From: Streptomyces exfoliatus
GTDB lineage: Bacteria; Actinomycetota; Actinomycetes; Streptomycetales; Streptomycetaceae
Assembly (NCBI RefSeq): GCF_000725545.1
Contig: NZ_JNZP01000008.1
Span: 1-64,000 of the forward strand
Length of the DNA: 64,000 nt
Direction of reading: 5' to 3'
In this document: in pieces, positions 17,082 through 24,267 of the stretch
How positions within the stretch are numbered: position 1 is the first letter of the stretch
Layout of the letters: each line of letters opens with the position of its first letter
The notes under the pieces: model-generated
What the model saw: only the letters and a program-made list of their open reading frames with translations
The model's database searches: none
Told to the model about the DNA's origin: nothing
Program-made: the position numbers and the translations under genes

Positions 17082-18125
17082 CTAGCAGTCCGATCCGGTG
17101 AAGTGCTCCCGTACCAGGGTCTGCACGACCGTCAGGTCCTGGACGATCAGGGCGTCCAGGAGGGCCGTGTGCTCGGCGGCGTCGGCGACGAGCACGCCGT
17201 GCCGGAGGGTGGGGGCGCTGATCAGGGGCCACTGGGAGCGGCGGTGGAGGTCGTCGGCGACGGCGAGCAGTTGCTCGTTCCCCGCGAGGGAGAGGACGGC
17301 CCGGTGGAAGGCCCGGTCGGCCTCCGCGTAATGGGCGCGGTCGCCCCGGGCGGCGGCGGTCGACGTCGCCTCGGCGAGCGGCCGGAGCGCGGCCCAGCGG
17401 GCGGCCGGGACCGTGCGGGCGAGCCGCAGCATCACGGGGACCTCGATGAGCGCGCGGACCTCGGCGAGCTCCGCGAGCTCACGCGGGGTGCGCTCGATGA
17501 CCCGGAACCCGCGGTTCGGCACGACCTCGACCGCGCCTTCGACGGCCAGGCGCTGCATGGCCTCGCGGACGGGGGTGGCCGAGACGCCGAAGCGCTCGCC
17601 CAGGGCGGGGGCGGAGTAGACCTCGCCGGGGACCAGCTCACCGCCGACGAGGGCGGTACGGAGGGCGTCGAGGATCTGGCCGCGGACGGAGTGGCGCACG
17701 ACACGGGGGGCGGGGGCGCCACCGGACGGGGAGGGCGCCGGTTCGTCGTGGGTGTGCTCACCCCGGGCGTACTCGGCGCGCCGCGCCGCGCCACCCGGAG
17801 GCCGCCCGGCACCACGAGGACGTGCGGCCCCGCGCTCCCGTTCGGCACCACGAGTCGCTTCCGTGCTCTGAGCCGCTTCCACCGCATGCGGGCGGTCCGC
17901 GCCGTGAGGCGCCTCCGCCTCGTGGGGCCGTTCCGCGCCGCGGGCCTGTTCCGGTACGCGTACGGCGTCGCCGAAGGGCGGGGACGGCTTCTCCGTCGCC
18001 CGCTCGCGCGCTGCGCCCTGCTCCACCCGGGTCCTCCTGCGGCCTCGTGCCGGGCCCGGCTCGCGTCGCCCGGGTCCTCTGTGCACCATAGGCGAACGGA
18101 CCGACATCACGGACGTGGGGAACAT
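17082..18125 (-). CDS. GntR-family regulator (FadR/FCD type) with long low-complexity N-terminus
   Basis: The core is a GntR winged helix (VVRHSVRGQILDALRTALVG and GERFGVSATPVREAMQRLAV) and an FCD ligand domain (DRAFHRAVLSLAGNEQL, AAEHTALLDALIVQD). The start is uncertain. ATG 18125 gives 347 residues and GAGG just upstream, but spacing is short; ATG 18107 and 18089 are alternatives. In every case about 110 residues of Ala/Glu/Arg/His-rich sequence precede the DNA-binding domain, made of short repeats such as 'ERPHEAEAPHGADRPHAVEA'. Typical family members start just ahead of the helix-turn-helix, so a start nearer 17710 cannot be excluded. The gene is divergent from the ferric reductase and shares its upstream region. 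Confidence 0.75.
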   Translation of the reverse strand: MFPTSVMSVRSPMVHRGPGRREPGPARGRRRTRVEQGAARERATEKPSPPFGDAVRVPEQARGAERPHEAEAPHGADRPHAVEAAQSTEATRGAERERGAARPRGAGRPPGGAARRAEYARGEHTHDEPAPSPSGGAPAPRVVRHSVRGQILDALRTALVGGELVPGEVYSAPALGERFGVSATPVREAMQRLAVEGAVEVVPNRGFRVIERTPRELAELAEVRALIEVPVMLRLARTVPAARWAALRPLAEATSTAAARGDRAHYAEADRAFHRAVLSLAGNEQLLAVADDLHRRSQWPLISAPTLRHGVLVADAAEHTALLDALIVQDLTVVQTLVREHFTGSDC

Positions 18126-18177
18126 ACCTCGCTGGTGAGAGCGGTGGGCCGGTGGTGAGAGGTGACCTCGAATCGGG

Positions 18178-18196
18178 TAAGGTAAGGCTAACCTGC
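18178..18196. promoter_or_regulatory. Iron box (DmdR/IdeR-type operator)
   Basis: The 19 bases match the actinobacterial iron box TTAGGTTAGGCTAACCTAA at 15 of 19 positions, with the core AGGCTAACCT intact. It lies 26 bases upstream of the ferric reductase ATG and 53 bases from the proposed GntR start. DmdR with Fe2+ would repress transcription, so the reductase should be induced by iron limitation. Confidence 0.8.
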
Positions 18197-18221
18197 CAAC
18201 GCTCGCGATTCGGTGGTCCAC

Positions 18222-19088
18222 ATGACCGTCCCCGCCCTGTTGCCCGCCCCCCTGACCTCGCCCGTCGCGGCCGCCTACGCGCGCCTCGCCGAGGTCTTCC
18301 CCCATCTGCGGATAGACGAGATCGCCGACGGTGAGCGGCTTCCGCGCGGCGCGGGCTGGGTCGGCGCGGAGGACCTCGCGGCCGGCGGCCCCGACCTGGA
18401 CGCCTTCCTCGCCTGGGACAACGCGCAGGTGCTGCGCGACTACGGCACCCAGGCCCGCCCCGACGTCGTCGCCAGCTTCGGACTGCACCGGTACGCGTGG
18501 CCCGCCTGTCTCCTCGTCACCGTCCCCTGGTTCCTGGACCGCAGGGTCCCCCGACTGCCCGTCGGGAACGTGTCCTTCCAGCGCGCGCTCGGCCGCCTGT
18601 CGGTCCGGATCGAGGAGTTCGCCTGCCTGCCGGGCGATCCCGCCGCCGCGCTGCCCGGCGCCCGGGTCGTCGCCGACGAGGACGCCCTCCGGGCCGAGCT
18701 GCGGGCTTCGCTCGCGGAGCACTTCGAGGCGGTCCTCGACGGTTTCGGACCCCGGATGCGGCGCGGCCGCCGGGCCCTGTGGGGAATGGCGACGGACGAG
18801 ATCGTCGAGGGCCTCTGGTACGTCGGGGCGCTGCTCGGCGAGGAGCGGCGGGCGATGGACGAGCTCGAACTCCTGATGCCGGGCACCGCCAAGCCGTACA
18901 AGCCCTACGCGGGCTCGGCGGCCTTCCGCGAGCTGGCCGGCTCCGAGGGTCCCGACGGGGAGCCGCGCGCCACGCGCGACCGGGCGACCTGCTGTTTCTT
19001 CTACACCCTGCGTCCCGACGACACCTGCCTCACCTGCCCCCGCACCTGTGACGCCGACCGCGTCCGGCGGCTGGCCGCGACCGCCTGA
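18222..19088 (+). CDS. FhuF-type ferric-siderophore reductase, 2Fe-2S
   Basis: The 288-residue protein ends with the FhuF-like cluster motif C-C-x10-C-x2-C (TCCFFYTLRPDDTCLTCPRT) near residues 262-277. FhuF-type proteins reduce ferric iron bound to siderophores in the cytoplasm. The N-terminal part, about 60-220, is the helical FhuF-like region with FGLHRYAWPACLLVTVPW. ATG 18222 is favoured over GTG 18213 because GGTGG lies five bases upstream. The iron box directly upstream supports an iron-uptake role. It stands alone; no siderophore synthesis genes are seen in the window. Confidence 0.88.
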   Translation: MTVPALLPAPLTSPVAAAYARLAEVFPHLRIDEIADGERLPRGAGWVGAEDLAAGGPDLDAFLAWDNAQVLRDYGTQARPDVVASFGLHRYAWPACLLVTVPWFLDRRVPRLPVGNVSFQRALGRLSVRIEEFACLPGDPAAALPGARVVADEDALRAELRASLAEHFEAVLDGFGPRMRRGRRALWGMATDEIVEGLWYVGALLGEERRAMDELELLMPGTAKPYKPYAGSAAFRELAGSEGPDGEPRATRDRATCCFFYTLRPDDTCLTCPRTCDADRVRRLAATA

Positions 19089-19101
19089 GGCACCCGAGTG
19101 A

Positions 19102-19127
19102 TTACGCCACCCGGACGGGTGGCGTAA
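19102..19127. terminator. Hairpin after the ferric reductase gene
   Basis: Arms TTACGCCACCCG (19102-19113) and CGGGTGGCGTAA (19116-19127) are perfectly complementary over 12 bases with a two-base loop. The hairpin starts 14 bases after the stop codon. It is likely a transcription terminator. Confidence 0.6.
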
Positions 19128-19292
19128 ATCGAACTCAAATCCCCTTCCCTGCATGGGTGTTCGACCAGATCGCACCTATTCGTATGTCCTGGCGCCCCGA
19201 TGGCGTGCTCTTGCCCGGAAACCCCTTGAGCACCCCACGGGGTCGGCCAGTATGGGCCGCCAAACGCCCTACTGCGATGCAAGGGACACCGC

Positions 19293-20402
19293 ATGAGACT
19301 GACCGACATATCGCTGGACTGGCTGCTTCCGGGTGGCGTGATGGTGGCCGGAGTCCTGACGGCGGTGGCGGTGCTCGCGCGCGGGAAGCGCGCCGGTGAC
19401 CAGGCCGCGGCAGAGGACTCCTGGGAACGCAGTGAGGAGCGCCGCAGACGCAAGGAGGCGGTCTACGGCACCGCTTCCTACGTCCTCCTCTTCTGCTGCG
19501 CCGCGGTCGCCGCGGCGCTGTCCTTCCACGGACTCGTCGGCTTCGGCCGGCAGAACCTCAACCTCGCCGGGGGCTGGGAGTACCTGGTCCCCTTCGGCCT
19601 CGACGGCGCCGCCATGTTCTGCTCGGTGCTCGCGGTCCGCGAGGCCAGCCACGGCGACGCGGCCCTCGGCTCGCGCCTCCTGGTCTGGCTGTTCGCGGGC
19701 GCGGCGGCCTGGTTCAACTGGGTGCACGCACCGCGCGGCCTGGGCCACGACGGCGCCCCGCAGTTCTTCGCGGGCATGTCCCTCTCGGCGGCGGTCCTCT
19801 TCGACCGGGCCCTCAAGCAGACCCGCAGGGCCGCGCTCCGCGAGCAGGGCCTCGTGCCCCGCCCGCTGCCGCAGATCCGGATCGTCCGCTGGCTGAGGGC
19901 GCCCCGGGAGACCTTCGCCGCCTGGTCGCTGATGCTCCTGGAGGGCGTACGGACCCTGGACGAGGCGGTCGACGAGGTCCGCGAGGACCGGAAGGAGAAG
20001 GAGCAGAACCGCATCCGCCGGCGCGACCAGGTCAAGCTCGACCGGGCACGGCTCAAGGCGATCAACCGCCAGCACCGGTCCTTCGGGCTCGGCAGGGGCG
20101 GCGGACGCCAGGTCGAGATGGCCGCGCTCAACGCCTCACCCGGGGCCGGTACGGGCCCGGGTCCGGGGTCCGGCGGCAGTCCGGGTTCCGGTTCCGCCAC
20201 GGCGTCCGTCCAGGCCGCCGTCGCGGAACCCGCCATAGCGGACCCGGGACAACTGCCGCTTCGACCCCGGCCCTCCCTCCAAGCCGTCAGGGGAAGTGAC
20301 TCCCGGACGGTGGACCTCACCGCGGAGGACGACACCCAGACGCTGCCCCGTCTCGACTCCCTGGAGCGCAAGCTCAAGGACCTGGAGCAGCAGTTCGGCT
20401 GA
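19293..20402 (+). CDS. DUF2637 membrane protein (SpdB-like)
   Basis: The 369-residue protein has four or five hydrophobic segments in its first 180 residues (WLLPGGVMVAGVLTAVAVLA, YVLLFCCAAVAAALSFHGLV, and GSRLLVWLFAGAAAWFNWVH), a basic coiled segment around 215-265 (EVREDRKEKEQNRIRRRDQ), a Gly/Pro/Ser-rich linker and an acidic end. The arrangement matches DUF2637, related to SpdB spread proteins of Streptomyces plasmids. Chromosomal versions have no proven role. ATG 19293 has AGGGACA upstream. No Tra genes are nearby. The final codons overlap the convergent ATPase-like gene by 29 bases. Confidence 0.85.
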   Translation: MRLTDISLDWLLPGGVMVAGVLTAVAVLARGKRAGDQAAAEDSWERSEERRRRKEAVYGTASYVLLFCCAAVAAALSFHGLVGFGRQNLNLAGGWEYLVPFGLDGAAMFCSVLAVREASHGDAALGSRLLVWLFAGAAAWFNWVHAPRGLGHDGAPQFFAGMSLSAAVLFDRALKQTRRAALREQGLVPRPLPQIRIVRWLRAPRETFAAWSLMLLEGVRTLDEAVDEVREDRKEKEQNRIRRRDQVKLDRARLKAINRQHRSFGLGRGGGRQVEMAALNASPGAGTGPGPGSGGSPGSGSATASVQAAVAEPAIADPGQLPLRPRPSLQAVRGSDSRTVDLTAEDDTQTLPRLDSLERKLKDLEQQFG

Positions 20403-20862
20403 GCGTCCCACCCTCCGCACATCCTCCGCACCGCACACCGGCGGGGGGGCCCCCCCCCCGGGCGCCCCCGCCGTTCAGTTCGAACCACACCACCTTGCCG
20501 ACCCCGTGGTCCTCGACCCCCCAGGAGTCGGCCAGGGCCTCGACGAGGACGAGCCCCCTGCCGTGCGTACCGTCGTCGGCGGGCGGTACGAGCGGCGGCG
20601 CGAGTCCGGGGACGAAGTCCCGCACCTCGACGCGCAGTTGTTCGGGCACGACCGTCGCGGTCACGACGGCCCCGTGCTCGGTGTGGACCAGGGCGTTGGT
20701 CACCAGTTCGCTGGTGAGCAGTTCCGCCACGTCGGAGGCGCCCGGTCCGCCCCACTTCCGCAGCAGGTCACGCAAGGCATGTCGCACCTCCGGCACCGCG
20801 GTGAGATCCGCGCATCCCACCTTCCTGAGCAGTTGAGTCGGCTGTCGTGCCTCCCCTGCCAT
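20374..20862 (-). CDS. Anti-sigma-factor-like ATP-binding protein (HATPase_c, RsbW type)
   Basis: The 162-residue protein has the HATPase landmarks: ELLTSELVTNALVHTEHG (N box, with the conserved Glu and Asn), VEVRDFVPGL (a D-x-G variant with D-F-V-P-G) and GRGLVLVEALADSWGVE (G box). Such kinases phosphorylate anti-anti-sigma factors or bind sigma factors. ATG 20862 follows a GTGGGGGTT ribosome-site-like stretch closely; ATG 20907 would add 15 residues. The last 33 residues after WFELNG run through G and C homopolymers (20443-20459) and look non-native. No cognate sigma gene is adjacent. Confidence 0.8.
   Translation of the reverse strand: MAGEARQPTQLLRKVGCADLTAVPEVRHALRDLLRKWGGPGASDVAELLTSELVTNALVHTEHGAVVTATVVPEQLRVEVRDFVPGLAPPLVPPADDGTHGRGLVLVEALADSWGVEDHGVGKVVWFELNGGGARGGGPPAGVRCGGCAEGGTLSRTAAPGP
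20443..20459. repeat. Homopolymer runs G7-C10
   Basis: Seven G residues followed directly by ten C residues sit inside the 3' end of the ATPase-like gene, between two convergent genes. They form a strong self-complementary hairpin and are prone to length errors in sequencing and replication. A length change would alter the C-terminal frame of the ATPase-like protein. Confidence 0.7.
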
Positions 20863-20933
20863 AACCCCCACCCACAGATCGCGTCGAACAGGCTCACGGG
20901 GATGCATGCCCCCGCCGGTTCGTCCGCATTCCC

Positions 20934-22676
20934 TCAGGGCCGGGGCACGTTCCGAAGGTTCGAGCGGGCCATCTGGAGCATCCGGCCCACTCCGCCGTCC
21001 AGGACGATCTTGCTGGCGGAGAGGGCGAAGCCGGTCACCATGTCGGCGCTGATCTTCGGGGGGATGGACAGCGCGTTGGGGTCGGTGACGACGTCCACCA
21101 GGGCCGGGCCCTTGTGCTTGAAGGCGTCCTTGAGGGCGTTCGTGAGCTGTTTGGGCTTCTCGACCCGGACGCCGTAGGCGCCCGCGGCGCGCGCGATGGC
21201 CGCGAAGTCGGGGTTCTTGTTCGTCGTTCCGTACGAGGGCAGTCCGGAGACCAGCATCTCCAGCTCGACCATGCCGAGCGAGGAGTTGTTGAAGACGACC
21301 ACCTTCACCGGCAGGTCGTACTGCACGAGGGTGAGGAAGTCGCCCATCAGCATGGAGAAGCCGCCGTCGCCGGAGAGCGACACGACCTGGCGGTTCCGGT
21401 CGGTGAACTGCGCGCCGATGGCCTGGGGCAGGGCGTTCGCCATCGAGCCGTGGCTGAACGAACCGATGATCCTGCGCCGCCCGTTGGGGCTGAGGTAGCG
21501 GGCGGCCCAGACGTTGCACATGCCGGTGTCGACGGTGAACACCGCGTCGCCGTCGGCGAGGTCGTCGATCACGGAGGCGACGTACTCGGGGTGGATCGGG
21601 ACGTGCTTCTCCACCTTGCGGGTGTACGCCTTGACGACGCCTTCGAGGGCCTCGGTGTGCTTCTTCAGCATCTTGTCGAGGAAGCGGCGGTCGGTCTTGG
21701 CGCGGACCTGCGGGATCACACAGCGCAGGGTCTCGCGGACGTCGCCCCAGACGGCGAGGTCGAGCCGGGAGCGGCGGCCGAGGTGCTCGGGCCGGACGTC
21801 CACCTGCACGATCTTGACGTCGTCGGGCAGGAACGCGTTGTACGGGAAGTCGGTGCCGAGCAGGATCAGCAGGTCGCACTCGTGGGTGGCCTCGTAGGCG
21901 GCGCCGTACCCGAGGAGCCCGCTCATGCCGACGTCGTACGGATTGTCGTACTGGATCCATTCCTTGCCGCGCAGGGCGTGGCCGACGGGTGACTTGATCC
22001 GTTCGGCGAACTGCATCACCTCGGCGTGCGCCCCTGCGGTGCCGCTGCCGCAGAAGAGCGTCACCCGGTCGGCCGCGTCGATCATCCGTACCAGTGCCTC
22101 GATCTCGGCGTCTCCGGGGCGGACGGTCGGCCGGGAGGTGACGAGCGAGGTGTCGGCGCCCTTCTCCGGGGCCTCCTGGGAGGCGATGTCGCCGGGCAGC
22201 GAGACCACGCTGACCCCGCCGCGGCCGATGGCGTGCTGGATCGCCGTCCGGAGCAGCCGGGGCATCTGCTTCGGATTGGAGATGAGTTCGCTGTAGTGGC
22301 TGCACTCTCGGAACAGCTGGTCGGGGTGGGTCTCCTGGAAGTAGCCGAGGCCGATCTCCGCGGACGGGATGTGCGAGGCGAGGGCGAGCACCGGGGCCAT
22401 GGAGCGGTGTGCGTCGTACAGGCCGTTGATGAGGTGCAGGTTCCCCGGCCCGCAGGAGCCGGCGCAGGCGGCGAGGCCGCCGGTGATCTGGGCCTCGGCG
22501 CCGGCGGCGAAGGCCGCGACCTCCTCGTGCCGCACCTGGATCCAGTCGAGCGCGGGGGTACGGCGGATGGCGTCGACGACCGGGTTCAGGCTGTCACCGA
22601 CGACGCCGTACAGGCGCCGGACGCCCGCGCTCACGAGGATGTCGACGAACTGTTCCGCCACGTTCTGTTTGGCCAT
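20934..22676 (-). CDS. poxB: ThDP-dependent pyruvate oxidase/dehydrogenase (PoxB-like)
   Basis: The 580-residue protein matches the pyruvate:quinone oxidoreductase branch of ThDP enzymes. Seen are the N-terminal Pyr domain with catalytic Glu (RHEEVAAFAAGAEAQ), a middle FAD/Rossmann domain (LLILLGTDFPYNAFLPDD) and the C-terminal PP domain with the Mg-ThDP motif GDGGFSMLMGDFLTLVQY and FNNSS. It would decarboxylate pyruvate to acetate, feeding electrons to the quinone pool. A membrane-binding tail like that of E. coli PoxB is not obvious; the end is IVLDGGVGRMLQMARSNL. It stands between unrelated genes. Acetolactate or oxalyl-CoA specificity is less likely. Confidence 0.88.
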   Translation of the reverse strand: MAKQNVAEQFVDILVSAGVRRLYGVVGDSLNPVVDAIRRTPALDWIQVRHEEVAAFAAGAEAQITGGLAACAGSCGPGNLHLINGLYDAHRSMAPVLALASHIPSAEIGLGYFQETHPDQLFRECSHYSELISNPKQMPRLLRTAIQHAIGRGGVSVVSLPGDIASQEAPEKGADTSLVTSRPTVRPGDAEIEALVRMIDAADRVTLFCGSGTAGAHAEVMQFAERIKSPVGHALRGKEWIQYDNPYDVGMSGLLGYGAAYEATHECDLLILLGTDFPYNAFLPDDVKIVQVDVRPEHLGRRSRLDLAVWGDVRETLRCVIPQVRAKTDRRFLDKMLKKHTEALEGVVKAYTRKVEKHVPIHPEYVASVIDDLADGDAVFTVDTGMCNVWAARYLSPNGRRRIIGSFSHGSMANALPQAIGAQFTDRNRQVVSLSGDGGFSMLMGDFLTLVQYDLPVKVVVFNNSSLGMVELEMLVSGLPSYGTTNKNPDFAAIARAAGAYGVRVEKPKQLTNALKDAFKHKGPALVDVVTDPNALSIPPKISADMVTGFALSASKIVLDGGVGRMLQMARSNLRNVPRP

Positions 22677-22731
22677 GGCTCCATCAACCCATGGCCCGAC
22701 GGGATGCGCCCGACGGGATGCGCCCCGTGGG

Positions 22732-24144
22732 TTACGCCTCCCAGACGCCCACCCCCGTACGGTCGTCGGCGTAACCGGTCACCCTGAGCTGGCTGTCGGC
22801 GAGGAAGGCGGCCAGGCCGGGCGGCTCGGCACCGGCCCAGCGGGCGGCCAGCTCCCGGGCGAGAGCGGGCTCACCGCGCATCGGCTCGGCGAGACCGGGA
22901 GAGGCGAGGAGCAGGGTGTCACCGGGACGGGCGACTGAGGCGCGGAAGCGGAAGGGCTCGGCGGGCGGTGGTACGGGACCCTCGACGAGCGGCGCGGGAG
23001 CGGTGGTGATGCCGAGGTCCATGGTGAGCCGGTCGCCCTCTTCGGTCTCCTCGTTCGTGGAGGCGACCGGCTCCGGCGGCGGGGAGCCGAAGCCGACGAC
23101 GGGGGCGCCGGTGACGGCGGCCGGTTCGGGCAGGAGCGGTTCGATGTCCTGCCAGGCGCCGTCGCGGAGCCGGAAGAGACCGCCGCCGCCGATGCCGAAG
23201 AAGACCCGGGTGCGGCAGGCGGGGTCGGCGGGCACGAGGAGGCAGCGGAGGGTCGCGGTGTACTCGTCGGGGGCCAGGCCGCGTTCGGCGGCGCGGGCCC
23301 TGAGCTTGCCGTAGGTGCGGTCGGTGAGCCGGTGCAGCCCGGACTTGAGGTCGCCGCGGCGGCCGGTCCTGATGTCCTCGGAGAGCCGGGCGTGGCTGCG
23401 GCAGACGGCCTCGGCGATCCACCGGCAGGCGTCGGAGGCGGCGAGGTGGGCGTCTTCGGCGGCGCGGGATCCGGCGGCGACGGCGATGAGGACGAGGGCG
23501 GTCTCGTCGTGGCCGAAGCGGGCCGTGAGCAGGGCGTCGCGGCGGGGCTCGCCCCGGTAGCGGGCGGAGTCGCCCCGTACGGAGGCGGCCCGCACGGTGC
23601 AGGTGCCGTAGCGGGCGCCGTCGAGGACGGTGTCGGGGACCAGTTCGCCGAGTTCGCCGGGACGGGCGACGGGCAGGGCGGTCGGCTCGGCCTCGTAGGT
23701 GGGCGGTCTGCTGCCGACGAACCCGGTACGGGGCCGGGGCACGGAGACCTCGACGGTGAGGTCGCGGTCGGCCGCGTCCGGGTCGGCGCCCGCGCCGGTG
23801 TCGGCCTCGCCAGGGACCGGGCCGAGGGGCGGCACCGGCACCTGGACGGTGGGCGTCTCGACGACCGGCGGTTCGGGAGCCGGGGGCGCCGGAGGAGGCG
23901 GCGAGGGGAAGGTCCTGGGTCCGCCCGAAGGGGACTCCCAGGGCGCCTTGTCGTCCGCGTGCGCCGGTGTCCGGGCCCGCTCCGTCGTCATGTCCGGCGG
24001 GCGCGGCGAGGGCGGGCCCGTCGTGGCCCTGGTCGCCGTGACGAAGTGGTCGTCGAGCGTGTCACCCGAGACCGCCGGGGCCGTGTCCGGCACCGACTCG
24101 TCGTAGAGCTTGTCCCACCAGTTGCTGTCCCCCTGCTGAGTCAT
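22732..24144 (-). CDS. Degenerate PP2C-like protein with proline-rich N-terminus
   Basis: The 470-residue protein starts with a Pro-rich region of about 150 residues (PSPPPPAPPAPEPPVVETP) followed by a PP2C-like fold. The expected metal motifs have changed: where active phosphatases read 'VADGxG' this protein has LIAVAAGSRAAED, and where they read 'TDGL' it has LLLASPGLAEP. The final DD-R-T motif (ADDRTGVGVWEA) is kept. This suggests a pseudophosphatase that binds a phosphoprotein or regulator, or a divergent enzyme. ATG 24144 is the first plausible start. It lies upstream of poxB on the same strand with a 55-base gap. Confidence 0.8.
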   Translation of the reverse strand: MTQQGDSNWWDKLYDESVPDTAPAVSGDTLDDHFVTATRATTGPPSPRPPDMTTERARTPAHADDKAPWESPSGGPRTFPSPPPPAPPAPEPPVVETPTVQVPVPPLGPVPGEADTGAGADPDAADRDLTVEVSVPRPRTGFVGSRPPTYEAEPTALPVARPGELGELVPDTVLDGARYGTCTVRAASVRGDSARYRGEPRRDALLTARFGHDETALVLIAVAAGSRAAEDAHLAASDACRWIAEAVCRSHARLSEDIRTGRRGDLKSGLHRLTDRTYGKLRARAAERGLAPDEYTATLRCLLVPADPACRTRVFFGIGGGGLFRLRDGAWQDIEPLLPEPAAVTGAPVVGFGSPPPEPVASTNEETEEGDRLTMDLGITTAPAPLVEGPVPPPAEPFRFRASVARPGDTLLLASPGLAEPMRGEPALARELAARWAGAEPPGLAAFLADSQLRVTGYADDRTGVGVWEA

Positions 24145-24267
24145 GCCCTTATTGTCCACCGCGCACGGCGCCCGAAAACGGGACATCAGGAAAACCGTTG
24201 CTGCAAATGGGTGGTCCGCCGGGCGGCCCCACCCCCCACGGGAAGGACGCCCGGCGGACCGTCGTGA

